From Betaproteobacteria bacterium (GTDB taxonomy: Bacteria; Pseudomonadota; Gammaproteobacteria; Burkholderiales; SHXO01), in contig SHXO01000018.1 in NCBI GenBank assembly GCA_009693245.1, forward strand, positions 1 through 38,995: a stretch of 38,995 bases of DNA. The letters are read 5' to 3'. This document shows, in pieces, positions 1 to 7,428 of this stretch; position 1 is the first letter of the stretch; every line of letters begins with the position of its first letter. The notes under the pieces are model-generated. The model was not told the origin of the DNA. It did not search any database and saw only the letters and a list, made by a program, of their open reading frames with translations. The position numbers were made by a program, and so were the translations under genes.

Positions 1-138
1 TTTCGCGTCGCGGCCGAGCCTGGCGGTGCCGCGGCCCTGGCGGGATTCTTGTCCGGCCGCGCGGGCCTTGAATCCGGTGCGCGCGCCGCTGTCATTGTCT
101 GTGGCGGCAATGTAGATCCCGCGACGCTGGCTGGGTGA
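1..138 (+). CDS. Threonine/serine dehydratase-like PLP enzyme, C-terminal end only
   Basis: Frame 1 is open from the window edge to a TGA at 136-138 and gives 45 residues. The stretch AAEPGGAAALAGFL followed by VIVCGGNVDP is the typical end of the catalytic domain of fold-type II PLP enzymes such as threonine ammonia-lyase (IlvA/TdcB) and serine racemase, where the glycine-rich loop and the GGN(V/I)DP motif lie near the cofactor phosphate and the end of the barrel. The protein stops soon after this motif, so it would lack the ACT-type regulatory domain of biosynthetic IlvA; this favours a TdcB- or racemase-like enzyme. The start lies outside the window. The substrate cannot be decided from this fragment. 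Confidence 0.62.
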   Translation, partial: FRVAAEPGGAAALAGFLSGRAGLESGARAAVIVCGGNVDPATLAG

Positions 139-206
139 TCGCGGCGAGGGGTGATTTTCATGAGATAGAATGCCCGCCACCTTCCAATAGGTGAGCGTGA
201 CATTCC

Positions 207-240
207 CCGAATCCTCACCCCTCCCGAATCCTCGCCCCTC
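207..240. repeat. Tandem 17-bp direct repeat just before the glycosyltransferase start
   Basis: CCGAATCCTCACCCCTC (207-223) is followed at once by CCGAATCCTCGCCCCTC (224-240), with one mismatch. The repeats end 3 bases before the ATG at 244 and fill the place where a Shine-Dalgarno site would be. They are pyrimidine-rich on the sense strand, so neither copy can pair with the 16S rRNA tail. Confidence 0.85.
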
Positions 241-243
241 TAC

Positions 244-1950
244 ATGCAAACCGATAATGTCGTGGCTTCCACGCAAGCCATCGATCCTCTTTATGCGCCC
301 TCCGCGGATAACGTGCGCGCTTTTGACCGCGAATGGCTGTTATTGCTGGCGCTGATCGCGCTGGTGTGGTTCGGCGCTCTGGGTTACCGCCCCCTTGCCG
401 AGCCCGACGAGGGCCGCTATGCCGAAATTCCCAGGGAGATGGTGGTGAGCGGGGATTACGTGACGCCGCGCTTGAACGGCATCAAGTATTTCGAGAAACC
501 CGCTTTCCAATACTGGATGACGGCGGCGTCCTACAAAGCCTTCGGAGTCAACGAATGGGCGGCTCGCCTGTGGCCGGCATTGACTGGTTTTTTGGGAGCG
601 CTCATGGTTTGGTGGGTGACTCGCCAGTGGCTCGGCGAGAAGGGCGCGGCGGCCGCCGCGCTGTTCGTCCTCAGCAGCCCTTATTACGCATTTTTTTCGC
701 AGGTGCTGTCGCTGGACATAGGCGTTACTTTTTTCATCAGTGCGGGCATGTTGTTCTTCATGCGCGCCCAATGCGCACCGAACGAATCGCGCGAAGAGCG
801 GTTCTCCATGCTCATGGCTTGGGCCAGCCTAGCTCTTGCCGTGCTGAGCAAGGGTTTGATCGGCATCGTGCTACCGGCCTTGGTGGTGGGGGCGTATGTA
901 GTCATGGAGAGAAACATCGCGGTGCTACGGCGCATGCACTGGCTGGCTGGACTGGCGGTGTTCTCTGTAATCGTATTGCCATGGTTTTTTCTGGTATCCC
1001 AGCGCAACCCAGAGTTTCCGGAGTTCTTTTTCATCCACGAACATTTCGCGCGCTACACCTCGAACATTCATCACAAAGCCGAGCCCTTCTGGTATTTTTT
1101 TCCGATACTGCTTATTGGGGCGTTGCCCTGGACATGGCTCGCCATAGAAGGGGTGGGAGAAGGGTGGCGAAAGGCCACGCCTGCGGGCGCATTGCGCGTG
1201 GAGCGCTTCCTCATTCTATGGGCCGCTTGCGTCGTGGGTTTCTTCAGCATATCCGGCTCCAAACTTCCGGGTTACGTCTTGCCAGCCGTCGCGCCTCTCG
1301 CGATTCTTGCCGCGCAGCGTGCCATGAGCCTGTCCGCGCGGGGAATTCTGGTCCGGGTCATTCCGGGCGCGGTGCTCCTGGCAGTGTTGCTATTCGCGGG
1401 CACCGAGCTGATGGAGTTCGCCCAGGAGGATTCCGTATCTTTCAAGTACTTCGCGCACTACGCTAATTGGATGGAAGTCTCCGCCATCGCGATCCTCGCC
1501 GTGTCGGCCATGACGGCCTTGATCGCACCGCGCACGCGCATGCTGGGCATCTTGTGTATGACGACGTTATTGGGGGTGCACGCCTGTGTGTTGGGATTCG
1601 ATAGCCTGTCGCCTTTACGCTCCGCTCATCACATGGCGGGCTTGGTGCGCTCGCATATGCGGCCCGGAACCGTCGTATTCGAGGTCGGGCGTTACGATCA
1701 AAGCCTTCCGTTCTACCTCGAAAGCACCGTCACGCTGGCGGAGGTGGGGGGCGAATTGGAGTTCGGCATCAAACAAGAGCCCCATCGCATGCTTGCGACA
1801 CCCGAAGCATTCGAAAGCGCGTGGCAGGCAGCTCACTCGGCTATTGCTGTCATGGATCCGGCGAGCTACGAGAAGTATTTGGCGCGAGGGTTGGCGGCGG
1901 AGATTATCGCTCGCGATCCAAAGCGCGTCGTGGTCCTCAAGCCGCGATAA
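244..1950 (+). CDS. ArnT/PMT-family (GT39-like) membrane glycosyltransferase
   Basis: A 568-residue polytopic inner-membrane protein of the ArnT/dolichyl-phosphate-mannose mannosyltransferase superfamily. These enzymes move a sugar from a polyprenyl-phosphate donor onto lipid A, protein or another periplasmic acceptor. After a hydrophilic N-terminus of about 30 residues comes the first membrane helix, then the first periplasmic loop with PDEGRYAEIPREM (about 54-66) holding the acidic pair expected at the active site, and YFEKPAFQYW (about 82-91). Ten or more hydrophobic segments follow, and a soluble tail of about 120 residues. The length is close to ArnT (about 550). No L-Ara4N synthesis genes are nearby, so the sugar and acceptor are unknown and I give no symbol. 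The ATG at 244 has no Shine-Dalgarno site; a GTG at 313 (codon 24) would keep the first helix and is a possible alternative. It converges on the next gene with 6 bases between them. Confidence 0.82.
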   Translation: MQTDNVVASTQAIDPLYAPSADNVRAFDREWLLLLALIALVWFGALGYRPLAEPDEGRYAEIPREMVVSGDYVTPRLNGIKYFEKPAFQYWMTAASYKAFGVNEWAARLWPALTGFLGALMVWWVTRQWLGEKGAAAAALFVLSSPYYAFFSQVLSLDIGVTFFISAGMLFFMRAQCAPNESREERFSMLMAWASLALAVLSKGLIGIVLPALVVGAYVVMERNIAVLRRMHWLAGLAVFSVIVLPWFFLVSQRNPEFPEFFFIHEHFARYTSNIHHKAEPFWYFFPILLIGALPWTWLAIEGVGEGWRKATPAGALRVERFLILWAACVVGFFSISGSKLPGYVLPAVAPLAILAAQRAMSLSARGILVRVIPGAVLLAVLLFAGTELMEFAQEDSVSFKYFAHYANWMEVSAIAILAVSAMTALIAPRTRMLGILCMTTLLGVHACVLGFDSLSPLRSAHHMAGLVRSHMRPGTVVFEVGRYDQSLPFYLESTVTLAEVGGELEFGIKQEPHRMLATPEAFESAWQAAHSAIAVMDPASYEKYLARGLAAEIIARDPKRVVVLKPR

Positions 1951-1956
1951 GACCTT

Positions 1957-2946
1957 TTACTCCGGCTTGATGCCGGCGGATTTGACCAGCTTGCCCCACA
2001 GCTCGATCTCGGAGCGCAGATGCGAGGCGAGCTTCTCGGGCGGGCCGCCCACGACCTCCACACCCTGGGCATTGAACCGCACCTGAATATCTTTCGACGC
2101 CAGCATGCGGTTGATCTCCGCATTGAGCTGCGCGACGATGGGCTTGGGGGTTTTTGCTGGCACCATGACGCCAAACCATACGGAGACATCGAATCCCGGC
2201 ACGCTTTCCGCGATGCTCGGCACCTCGGGCAGCGTGCCGGAGCGCCTCGCTGCACTCACCCCCAACGCGCGCAGCCTTCCTGCCTTGATGTGGGGCAGCA
2301 CGTTTGGAATGTTGTCGAGCGCTACACTCACTTGCCCGCCCATGACATCCGTGAGCGCCGGGGCGCTGCCTTTGTACGGTACGTGCGTAAGGCCGATGCC
2401 CGCCATGCGTTTGAGCATTTCCATGGCGAGGTGAGTTGAAGAGCCGTTGCCTCCGGAGGCGTAATTGATCTGGTCTGGTTTTGCCTTCGCCAGGGCGATC
2501 AGATCCTTGACGGATGCGGCCGGAAACGAGGTATTGGCGACTAACGCGTTGGCGGTCTGGGCCGCGAAAATGACGGGGGCCAGATCGTGCAACGTGTCGA
2601 AGGGAAGCATGCTGAAAAGGGAGACGTTGACAGCCGTGGCAAAGGAGGCGATTAGCAACGTGTGGCCATCGGGCGGAGCCTTCGCCACCAAGTCCGTGGC
2701 GATGATCGTGCTGCCGCCGGGACGGTTTTCGACGACAGTGGGTCTGCCCCATGCCTTGTTTAGGTGGTGAGCCAGGGCGCGGGCAAATTGATCGTTGAAC
2801 GCGCCGGCTGGATACGGGACGATGATGCGAATGGTCTTGCTGGGGTAGGGTTCGGCAAAACCTGTCCTGCCACAGAGAACACCGAGGACACAGAGGAACA
2901 CAGAAACGTTTAACCTAGTCCAGAGGTGTGACTTTTCCGGCAACAT
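1957..2946 (-). CDS. TctC/Bug-family tripartite tricarboxylate transporter substrate-binding protein
   Basis: A 329-residue periplasmic binding protein of the Bug/TctC family, which captures carboxylates or related small ligands for TctAB-type transporters. The mature part opens with YPSKTIRIIVPYPAGAFND, the family hallmark in which backbone atoms of the first loop bind the carboxylate. VVENRPGGSTIIA (about 76-88) and YKGSAPALTDVMGGQV (about 192-207) are also typical. No tctA or tctB is present, which is usual for the large orphan Bug sets of Burkholderiales. Its place after an enolase-superfamily enzyme suggests an acid-sugar or organic-acid ligand, but that is inference. The signal peptide region (LNVSVFLCVLGVLCGRTGFA) is encoded by a 9-nt-period repeat described separately. 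The ATG at 2946 has no visible ribosome-binding site, so the start is uncertain. Confidence 0.85.
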   Translation of the reverse strand: MLPEKSHLWTRLNVSVFLCVLGVLCGRTGFAEPYPSKTIRIIVPYPAGAFNDQFARALAHHLNKAWGRPTVVENRPGGSTIIATDLVAKAPPDGHTLLIASFATAVNVSLFSMLPFDTLHDLAPVIFAAQTANALVANTSFPAASVKDLIALAKAKPDQINYASGGNGSSTHLAMEMLKRMAGIGLTHVPYKGSAPALTDVMGGQVSVALDNIPNVLPHIKAGRLRALGVSAARRSGTLPEVPSIAESVPGFDVSVWFGVMVPAKTPKPIVAQLNAEINRMLASKDIQVRFNAQGVEVVGGPPEKLASHLRSEIELWGKLVKSAGIKPE

Positions 2947-3009
2947 GACACTAGTCGCGAATCAAAGGCAGAGCATGGTTTGTAATTTCTCTGTGCCCTC
3001 TGTGGCTCA
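2869..3009. repeat. Inverted pair of CACAGAG-type 9-nt-period repeats
   Basis: Copy 1 (2869-2906, + strand) reads as about four 9-nt units: CACAGAGAA, CACCGAGGA, CACAGAGGA, ACACAGAAA. Copy 2 (2986-3009) is the same motif on the opposite strand, with units CACAGAGGG and CACAGAGAA preceded by TTGAGC. The two copies face each other across about 80 bp and share the core GCCACAGAG. Copy 1 lies inside the N-terminal coding part of the TctC-type gene; copy 2 abuts the stop codon of the hydratase-like gene. From memory, similar CACAGAG strings are common between genes in many proteobacterial genomes, but I cannot search for them here. Confidence 0.75.
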
Positions 3010-3774
3010 AGACTTTTTCTTCCTTGCCTCGAAGAAGCGTTTCATCGCCTCTTGCGGTTCGCCACTCGCGTAAGCCTCTTTTTGATATTCCTTGGCCGCC
3101 ACCAGCGCGGCGTCGAACCCCGGTTGGGTAATTTCTCGGAAACGGCGCTTGGTCAAACGCATGGCCGTTTTGCCTAGCGCGGATAACGAAGTGGCCAGAT
3201 CCAGGGCTTTGCTCAACACCTCGCCGCGCGCCACCACGTGGTTCACCAGCCCAAGCTCGTAGGCGCGCTGTCCCGAGATGAGATCGCCGGTGATGGACAA
3301 CTCGATGTTGTGCGACATGCCCAGATGCAGTGTCATCAAGTAGGAACCCACGATGCTGGCGAGCCCCGCTTTGATCTCGGGTTGCCCGATCTTCGCCTCC
3401 GCATGAGTTACTCGTAAATCGCTCACCAAGCCGATCTGGTAACCCGCGCCCGCGGCCACGCCGTTGATGGCCGCGACGCATGGCTTATCCAGCGCGCGAA
3501 CCGATTGGTACATGGCATGCTGGCGCTCCAGCCAGCGCGACACTTCGTCACCCTGATACTGCATCGATTCGGCGAGATCTTGCCCCGCGCAAAACGCGCG
3601 CTCGCCGGCGCCCGTGATAACGATGGCCCTTACGGAATCGTCGGCATTAAGTGCACCCATGGCTTCGATGAGCGCCATGCGCATTTCGTGATTGACGGCA
3701 TTGAGCGCCTCGGGCCGGTTCAGGGTGACGATCGCGGTGGTGCCCGAGCGCTCGGTGAGTACGGCGCTAGACAT
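3007..3774 (-). CDS. Enoyl-CoA hydratase/isomerase (crotonase) family protein
   Basis: A 255-residue crotonase-fold protein acting on an acyl-CoA thioester in the cytoplasm. The oxyanion-hole segments are clear: RAFCAGQDLAE (about 59-69) and NGVAAGAGYQIG (about 104-115), then KIGQPEIKAGL (about 128-138). Of the two glutamates of classical hydratases, the one in QPEI is kept (Glu133), but the one in the usual G-C-E-L position is Gln113. Simple hydratase activity is therefore doubtful, and an isomerase, hydrolase, lyase or epimerase role is possible. The start at 3774 (MSSAVL) is chosen because family homology begins there; ATG 3786 adds four residues. It overlaps the end of the upstream enolase-like gene by 8 bases, so the two are probably one operon. 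A basic tail (RKKKS) ends the protein. Confidence 0.85.
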   Translation of the reverse strand: MSSAVLTERSGTTAIVTLNRPEALNAVNHEMRMALIEAMGALNADDSVRAIVITGAGERAFCAGQDLAESMQYQGDEVSRWLERQHAMYQSVRALDKPCVAAINGVAAGAGYQIGLVSDLRVTHAEAKIGQPEIKAGLASIVGSYLMTLHLGMSHNIELSITGDLISGQRAYELGLVNHVVARGEVLSKALDLATSLSALGKTAMRLTKRRFREITQPGFDAALVAAKEYQKEAYASGEPQEAMKRFFEARKKKS

Positions 3775-4927
3775 AAGCAGGCCCATCTATCACGGGATGG
3801 GCGGCGAGAAAGCTCTCGTCCAATTCCAGTCCCAAACCTGGTTTTTCCAATGGCCGCACGCAGCCATCCTTGCCCACCGAGTAAGGCGTGCTCACCATCT
3901 TGTCTCGGAACAAATTGTTCTTCGACACATCGCCCTCGAAGTACCCGGCGTTGTCGATGGCGCACAGGAAGTGAATGGCTGCCGCCATGTTGAGCCCGGT
4001 CATGGAGGTGTGCGGATGAATCTTGAGCTTCCATGCCGAAGCGAGATGCGCGATGCGCATGCATTCGGTGATGCCTCCGCTCTTGGAAAGATCGGGTTGC
4101 AAGACGGTGATGTAGCCATCGTCCAGCACGCGCGTGAACTCGAAACGCGTGTAATGATTTTCTCCCGACGCCAGCGGCGTGCGTCCGCAGAGCGAGGCGA
4201 GGCGGTAACTCTCGTAGTCGTGGGGCGGGAAGGGCTCCTCCAGCCATCCCACGCCGTTGGCGTCCAGTCCCGGCATCGCCTCGCGCGCATCGGCGACGGT
4301 GTAACCGGTGTTGGCATCGGTGAGGATGCCGATGCTTTCTCCCAGCGCTTTGCGCACCGCCGACACACGCTGCAAATCGCGTTTTGGAGTATCGCCAATT
4401 CGAAGCTTGATGGCTTTGTATCCCGCTTCGATGTGGGGCATTGCCTCGGCGAGCAACGCGGCCGGTTCCTGGTAACCCAACGACACGCCACCGGCGTAGG
4501 CAGGCACCGGTTTCGATGTGCCGCCGAGCAATTTGTAGAGCGGTAGTCCGGTAGCCTTGCCGCGAATATCCCAAATCGCCATGTCGATGCCAGACATGGC
4601 GAGGCAGGTGCCGGCACCCATGCCGTGACTACCCAGTTGCTTGACGTAAATTTTGTTCCAGATGCCGGTGACGTCGTGGGCATCCATGCCCACCACCAGC
4701 CCGCGCAATGTCGTGTTGACGAGATTCGCCACCGCGCCCGGGCAGCGCCCGTGATGGGATTCTCCCCAACCCACGAGCCCGCCTTCGGTGGTGACCTTGA
4801 CGATGACGGCGTCGCGCTTGACCGCCCGGCCGATGCCGAGCGTTACGCTGTCCTCGGGCCGTACGGGAAACGATGTGGGGTATCCAACTACATCTCGTAT
4901 GCGCATGTCGTTTGAGCCGTTAGCCAT
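3767..4927 (-). CDS. Mandelate racemase/muconate lactonizing enzyme family (enolase superfamily)
   Basis: A 386-residue enolase-superfamily enzyme that abstracts a proton next to a carboxylate, with Mg2+ bound at the end of a TIM barrel. Visible residues: KLRIG (Lys174-x-Arg176 in the KxK position), the metal ligands Asp204 (TDANTGYT), Glu230 or Glu231 (WLEEPF) and Glu256 (ASGENH), and His306 in HPHTSMTG, which suits the second catalytic base of the mandelate racemase subgroup. WDIRGKATGLPLYKLLGG (about 119-136) is also characteristic. The start at 4927 is well supported by GAGGAG a few bases upstream; the frame stays open to 5068 but that part has no family similarity. Substrate is unknown: acid-sugar dehydratase or racemase are both possible. 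It is followed by an overlapping crotonase gene and a TctC-type gene, which suggests uptake and breakdown of a carboxylate. Confidence 0.88.
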   Translation of the reverse strand: MANGSNDMRIRDVVGYPTSFPVRPEDSVTLGIGRAVKRDAVIVKVTTEGGLVGWGESHHGRCPGAVANLVNTTLRGLVVGMDAHDVTGIWNKIYVKQLGSHGMGAGTCLAMSGIDMAIWDIRGKATGLPLYKLLGGTSKPVPAYAGGVSLGYQEPAALLAEAMPHIEAGYKAIKLRIGDTPKRDLQRVSAVRKALGESIGILTDANTGYTVADAREAMPGLDANGVGWLEEPFPPHDYESYRLASLCGRTPLASGENHYTRFEFTRVLDDGYITVLQPDLSKSGGITECMRIAHLASAWKLKIHPHTSMTGLNMAAAIHFLCAIDNAGYFEGDVSKNNLFRDKMVSTPYSVGKDGCVRPLEKPGLGLELDESFLAAHPVIDGPAYV

Positions 4928-5025
4928 GGGTCTCCTCGTAGGGTAATTGTCGTGAGGGGAAATATAACGCTTGGATGGCAATTGGTCCATGTGCGGCTTC
5001 GCCTGGCGGATCTTTGCCCAAGTTC

Positions 5026-5328
5026 TTATCGAAGCCCGCACTTCGAAACGACGGTTGCGCAGCTCCAAGGCCGCAGGCGTTCGAAGTCACATACCGGCAC
5101 CGCGTCACGAAAATCTTCGTAGGTGCCGACGCCGGAAAATCCATACTCCAGGCCAAAGGTGGTGGATCTGTTTGCGCGCAAGATGCCGCGTAGCACCTTA
5201 TCCTGCGTTGCTTGCGGATCGCGGGCCTGCGCGCGCAATCTCCTGGCGCCCACGAACCACTGAATTCGCAAGTACGCTTTGAGTGCGGCGTCCAAGATTA
5301 GTCGCTTGGCCGACATGATAGCGTACAT
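5026..5328 (-). pseudogene. N-terminal remnant of a GH3-family (auxin-responsive promoter-like) acyl-adenylate enzyme
   Basis: The 100-residue reading begins MYAIMSAKRL and carries the start of a GH3 domain: DPQATQDKVLRGILRANRST, TFGLEYGF, YEDFRDAVPV and DFERLRPW (about 38-88). GH3 proteins are acyl-adenylate-forming enzymes of about 500 or more residues; some bacterial ones occur beside lipid genes. Similarity stops at Trp88 (about position 5065), followed by 12 unrelated residues and a stop. None of the other minus-strand frames down to 4928 continues the domain, so about 450 residues including the ATP and substrate sites are missing. This looks like a deletion that joined the 5' end of a GH3 gene to the leader of the enolase-like gene. 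It starts 7 bases after the desaturase stop, as in an operon. Confidence 0.7.
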
Positions 5329-5334
5329 CGAATC

Positions 5335-6612
5335 TTATCGAAACGGTGCCGCCATCTGGCGCAAGAAGCCGGTGGGATAGGCATCGTCCAGAATCCCAAT
5401 CTTGTCCACGGCCTGCCGCTTCGGCAGGTACCAGGTTCCGAAGACCAAGTCCCAAATCAAGGTTGTGCTGGAGAAGTTGCACTGCGCGGTTTTGGGATCG
5501 CGCGCATGATGCCAGCGGTGCGTCTCGGCGCTGCCCACGAAGTAGTTCAACCATCCGTAGCGCAGCCGGATATTGCTGTGCTGGTAAAAACCGTTCACCG
5601 CGTACACGAGAAAATAGCCTGCCAGTACCTCGGGTGCAACACCCAAGAGCAAGAACGGGAGCGTATCCGCCGAGAAGTGCAGAACCTTCTAGATCGGATG
5701 GAACCGGCTGGTATTCATCGAATAGAGTAAGCGCGGCGAGTGGTGGACTTCGTGCAGACGCCACAACGCGGGAAAGTGGTGGCAGGCACGATGCACCCAA
5801 TAGCGCATCAGGTCCACGACCAGGATCATGAGGAGCGTCTGCGCCGCCCAATGCCAATCGTGCGGCCAGAAAGCGGGCCTGTGCGTGTGCGATGCAAGAA
5901 ACAACACGACACCCATGGTGAGCAACTTGGGCAATGCCACCTGCACGAGTGCGATGTACAGTGCATCGGCTTGAACGTGGCCGCGGTTGGGATGCCAGTC
6001 CTCGCGCTCGGGAAACCAGCGTTCCAAGATGAGAATCCAGACCGCGTTGGCGATGATGGTTACATACAGGGCAATCGAAAGCGCAACCACATGCGCCCGC
6101 AGTACCGCGAACAAGGCAAAGGCGCAGGAAACAGAGAAGGGATAGATGACGTAGTGCGACCACTGCGTATCTTCTCGATGACCGGGAGCTTTTTCCGCGT
6201 AGCATAGAGCCATCGTCCAAACGAAGCTCGCCAGCACCAAGTGAAAGAATGCGGGAATCCAGGCCGTAAACCACGGCAGCGCGTTCGGATACAAGGCACT
6301 GGCGAGTATTCTCAGCACGCTTCCAGAGAAATAGACAGCGGCGAATCCGTGTAGGAACTTGGCGGCCATGGGTCGGCGCGCAAGCACACCTTTTCCCACA
6401 CGCCAAGCCGCGCTCGTCATAAGCAACAGAATAACGAGTTGGACGCCCAGAAGCACCGCATAGGGCAGGTTACTTCCTTGAAAGTTTTCGAATGGCGGCA
6501 AGGCAGCCAGGGGAAACCAGCGCTGGCTAGCTTGGCCCGCGACGCGCAGCGAGAATAACGCGGTGAGAAACCAAAGTACCGTGGCATACCAGGAAGAGTT
6601 CCGCCCGTTCAT
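5335..6612 (-). pseudogene. Sterol desaturase/fatty acid hydroxylase family gene interrupted by an in-frame amber codon
   Basis: Read through one TAG at 5689-5691 (codon 308), this frame encodes 425 positions of a polytopic membrane di-iron oxygenase. The first 200 or so residues hold several membrane helices. The catalytic part has VHRACHH and LHEVHH before the stop and HRWHHA after it, the three histidine clusters that bind the iron pair. The sequence across the stop is RFHPI-stop-KVLHFSADTLPF, in a place where relatives normally read FHP(I/L)E, so one substitution (for example GAG to TAG) explains it. The shortened 307-residue product would lack the last histidine cluster and should be inactive. 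Intact genes here also end in TAG, so recoding is unlikely. It leads the minus-strand block with the GH3 remnant directly after it. Confidence 0.8.
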
Positions 6613-6671
6613 CTCAAAAGTATCGCGTCACGCATCTCGGAAATACCGCGCCAGGGATGGGCCGGTGGGCG

Positions 6672-7199
6672 CTAATTGGACTTTACCTGTGGCGGCAGTA
6701 ACTCCAAACCGACCACCCGGTAGGAAGGTTTGTAGGCTTCCCGGTATTCCTTGGAGTGGCGCACCGCGGGGTATCCGTGCTCGGCGATCTCCTCGAAGAA
6801 AGTGACGACCTCAGCGCGCTTGAAGGGCAGGATGCCTTCCGATGCCAAGTCACCGGTGCAGGCGCAAAACTTGGCTAGCCTCTCCGGGGCAGGTGGATAA
6901 TTCATCGCCGTCTGCACGACGGCCATGGCCAGGGACTGGATGTCGTGTTTTCCTGCCGCATAGGGCCGAAGATGCACACGTACCAACCGGCCGTCGGGAG
7001 AAATCGGCTCCCATAGCGGTTCGGACGGCCCTTGCACGTCCAGGAGTTCGCTTTCCAGACGGCGGATAACTTCCTCGGGATTGCTAACGGCATGACTATT
7101 ACCGAGCGCAGCTTGGTGCAGCAGCTTATAGACATCCAGTAGCTGCATGCGCGGGTACCTTGCCATGTGTTTTGCGATCAATTGTCCGGAGAATTTCAC
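6672..7199 (-). CDS. Conserved-looking protein of unknown function
   Basis: A 175-residue soluble protein starting at a GTG at 7199, which is chosen because GGAGGAGAGG lies 4 to 14 bases upstream; the longer frame to 7307 has no such signal and reads as noise. I do not recognise a family. It has no signal peptide or membrane segment. It opens with a helical part (QLLDVYKLLHQAALGNSHAV, about 20-39), followed by an arginine- and acid-rich centre with a GRLVRVHLRPYAAGKHD segment, a possible short cysteine motif CACTG, and a C-terminal part rich in aromatic and charged residues (YREAYKPSYRVV) that ends in ELLPPQVKSN. It lies 59 bases upstream of the desaturase pseudogene on the same strand, and divergently from birA. 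It ends with TAG. Confidence 0.6.
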   Translation of the reverse strand: MKFSGQLIAKHMARYPRMQLLDVYKLLHQAALGNSHAVSNPEEVIRRLESELLDVQGPSEPLWEPISPDGRLVRVHLRPYAAGKHDIQSLAMAVVQTAMNYPPAPERLAKFCACTGDLASEGILPFKRAEVVTFFEEIAEHGYPAVRHSKEYREAYKPSYRVVGLELLPPQVKSN

Positions 7200-7232
7200 T
7201 CGCGCCTCTCCTCCACGATTTTGGCGGGATAA

Positions 7233-7259
7233 GTTATAGCACTTTATGCGCCGCGGCAA
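7233..7259 (-). promoter_or_regulatory. Possible sigma-70 promoter for the unknown protein
   Basis: On the minus strand TTGCCG (7259-7254) and TATAAC (7238-7233) are separated by 15 bp. This would put the transcript start about 25 bases before the GTG at 7199. The spacer is short and the -35 box is weak, so this is only a candidate. Confidence 0.3.
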
Positions 7260-7428
7260 TGTTGATTTGTAGGTTGAGCAGCTCGTTCGATTACAAGTAA
7301 AGACCACTTTCTTCGAACACGGTACCCCGGAGGCACGCTCATTTAATTCGGTGGCAGTCTGGCCCGCGCCCGCGGGCTACTCTGCTCTGCTAAAATACTA
7401 GCATGCGCGCGGCAGGCCTCGGATAACA

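Noticed and set aside
333-1466. A 377-residue plus-strand frame inside the ArnT-like gene
   Set aside because: It is out of frame with the clear membrane glycosyltransferase, rich in Arg and Gly, and has no recognisable motif.
4928-5068. A 47-residue N-terminal extension of the enolase-type protein
   Set aside because: The extension has no family similarity, and a strong ribosome-binding site sits directly before ATG 4927.
5198-6406. A 402-residue open frame on the minus strand over the desaturase
   Set aside because: It is a shifted-frame shadow of the desaturase gene, with a composition typical of GC-rich noise (Arg, Ala, Ser, Cys), no domain and no start signal. The histidine clusters are in the other frame.
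7368-7377. GCCCGCGGGC palindrome upstream of birA as a regulator site
   Set aside because: A 10-base palindrome of G and C is expected by chance in this GC-rich sequence; TAAAAT at 7391 nearby lacks a -35 partner.
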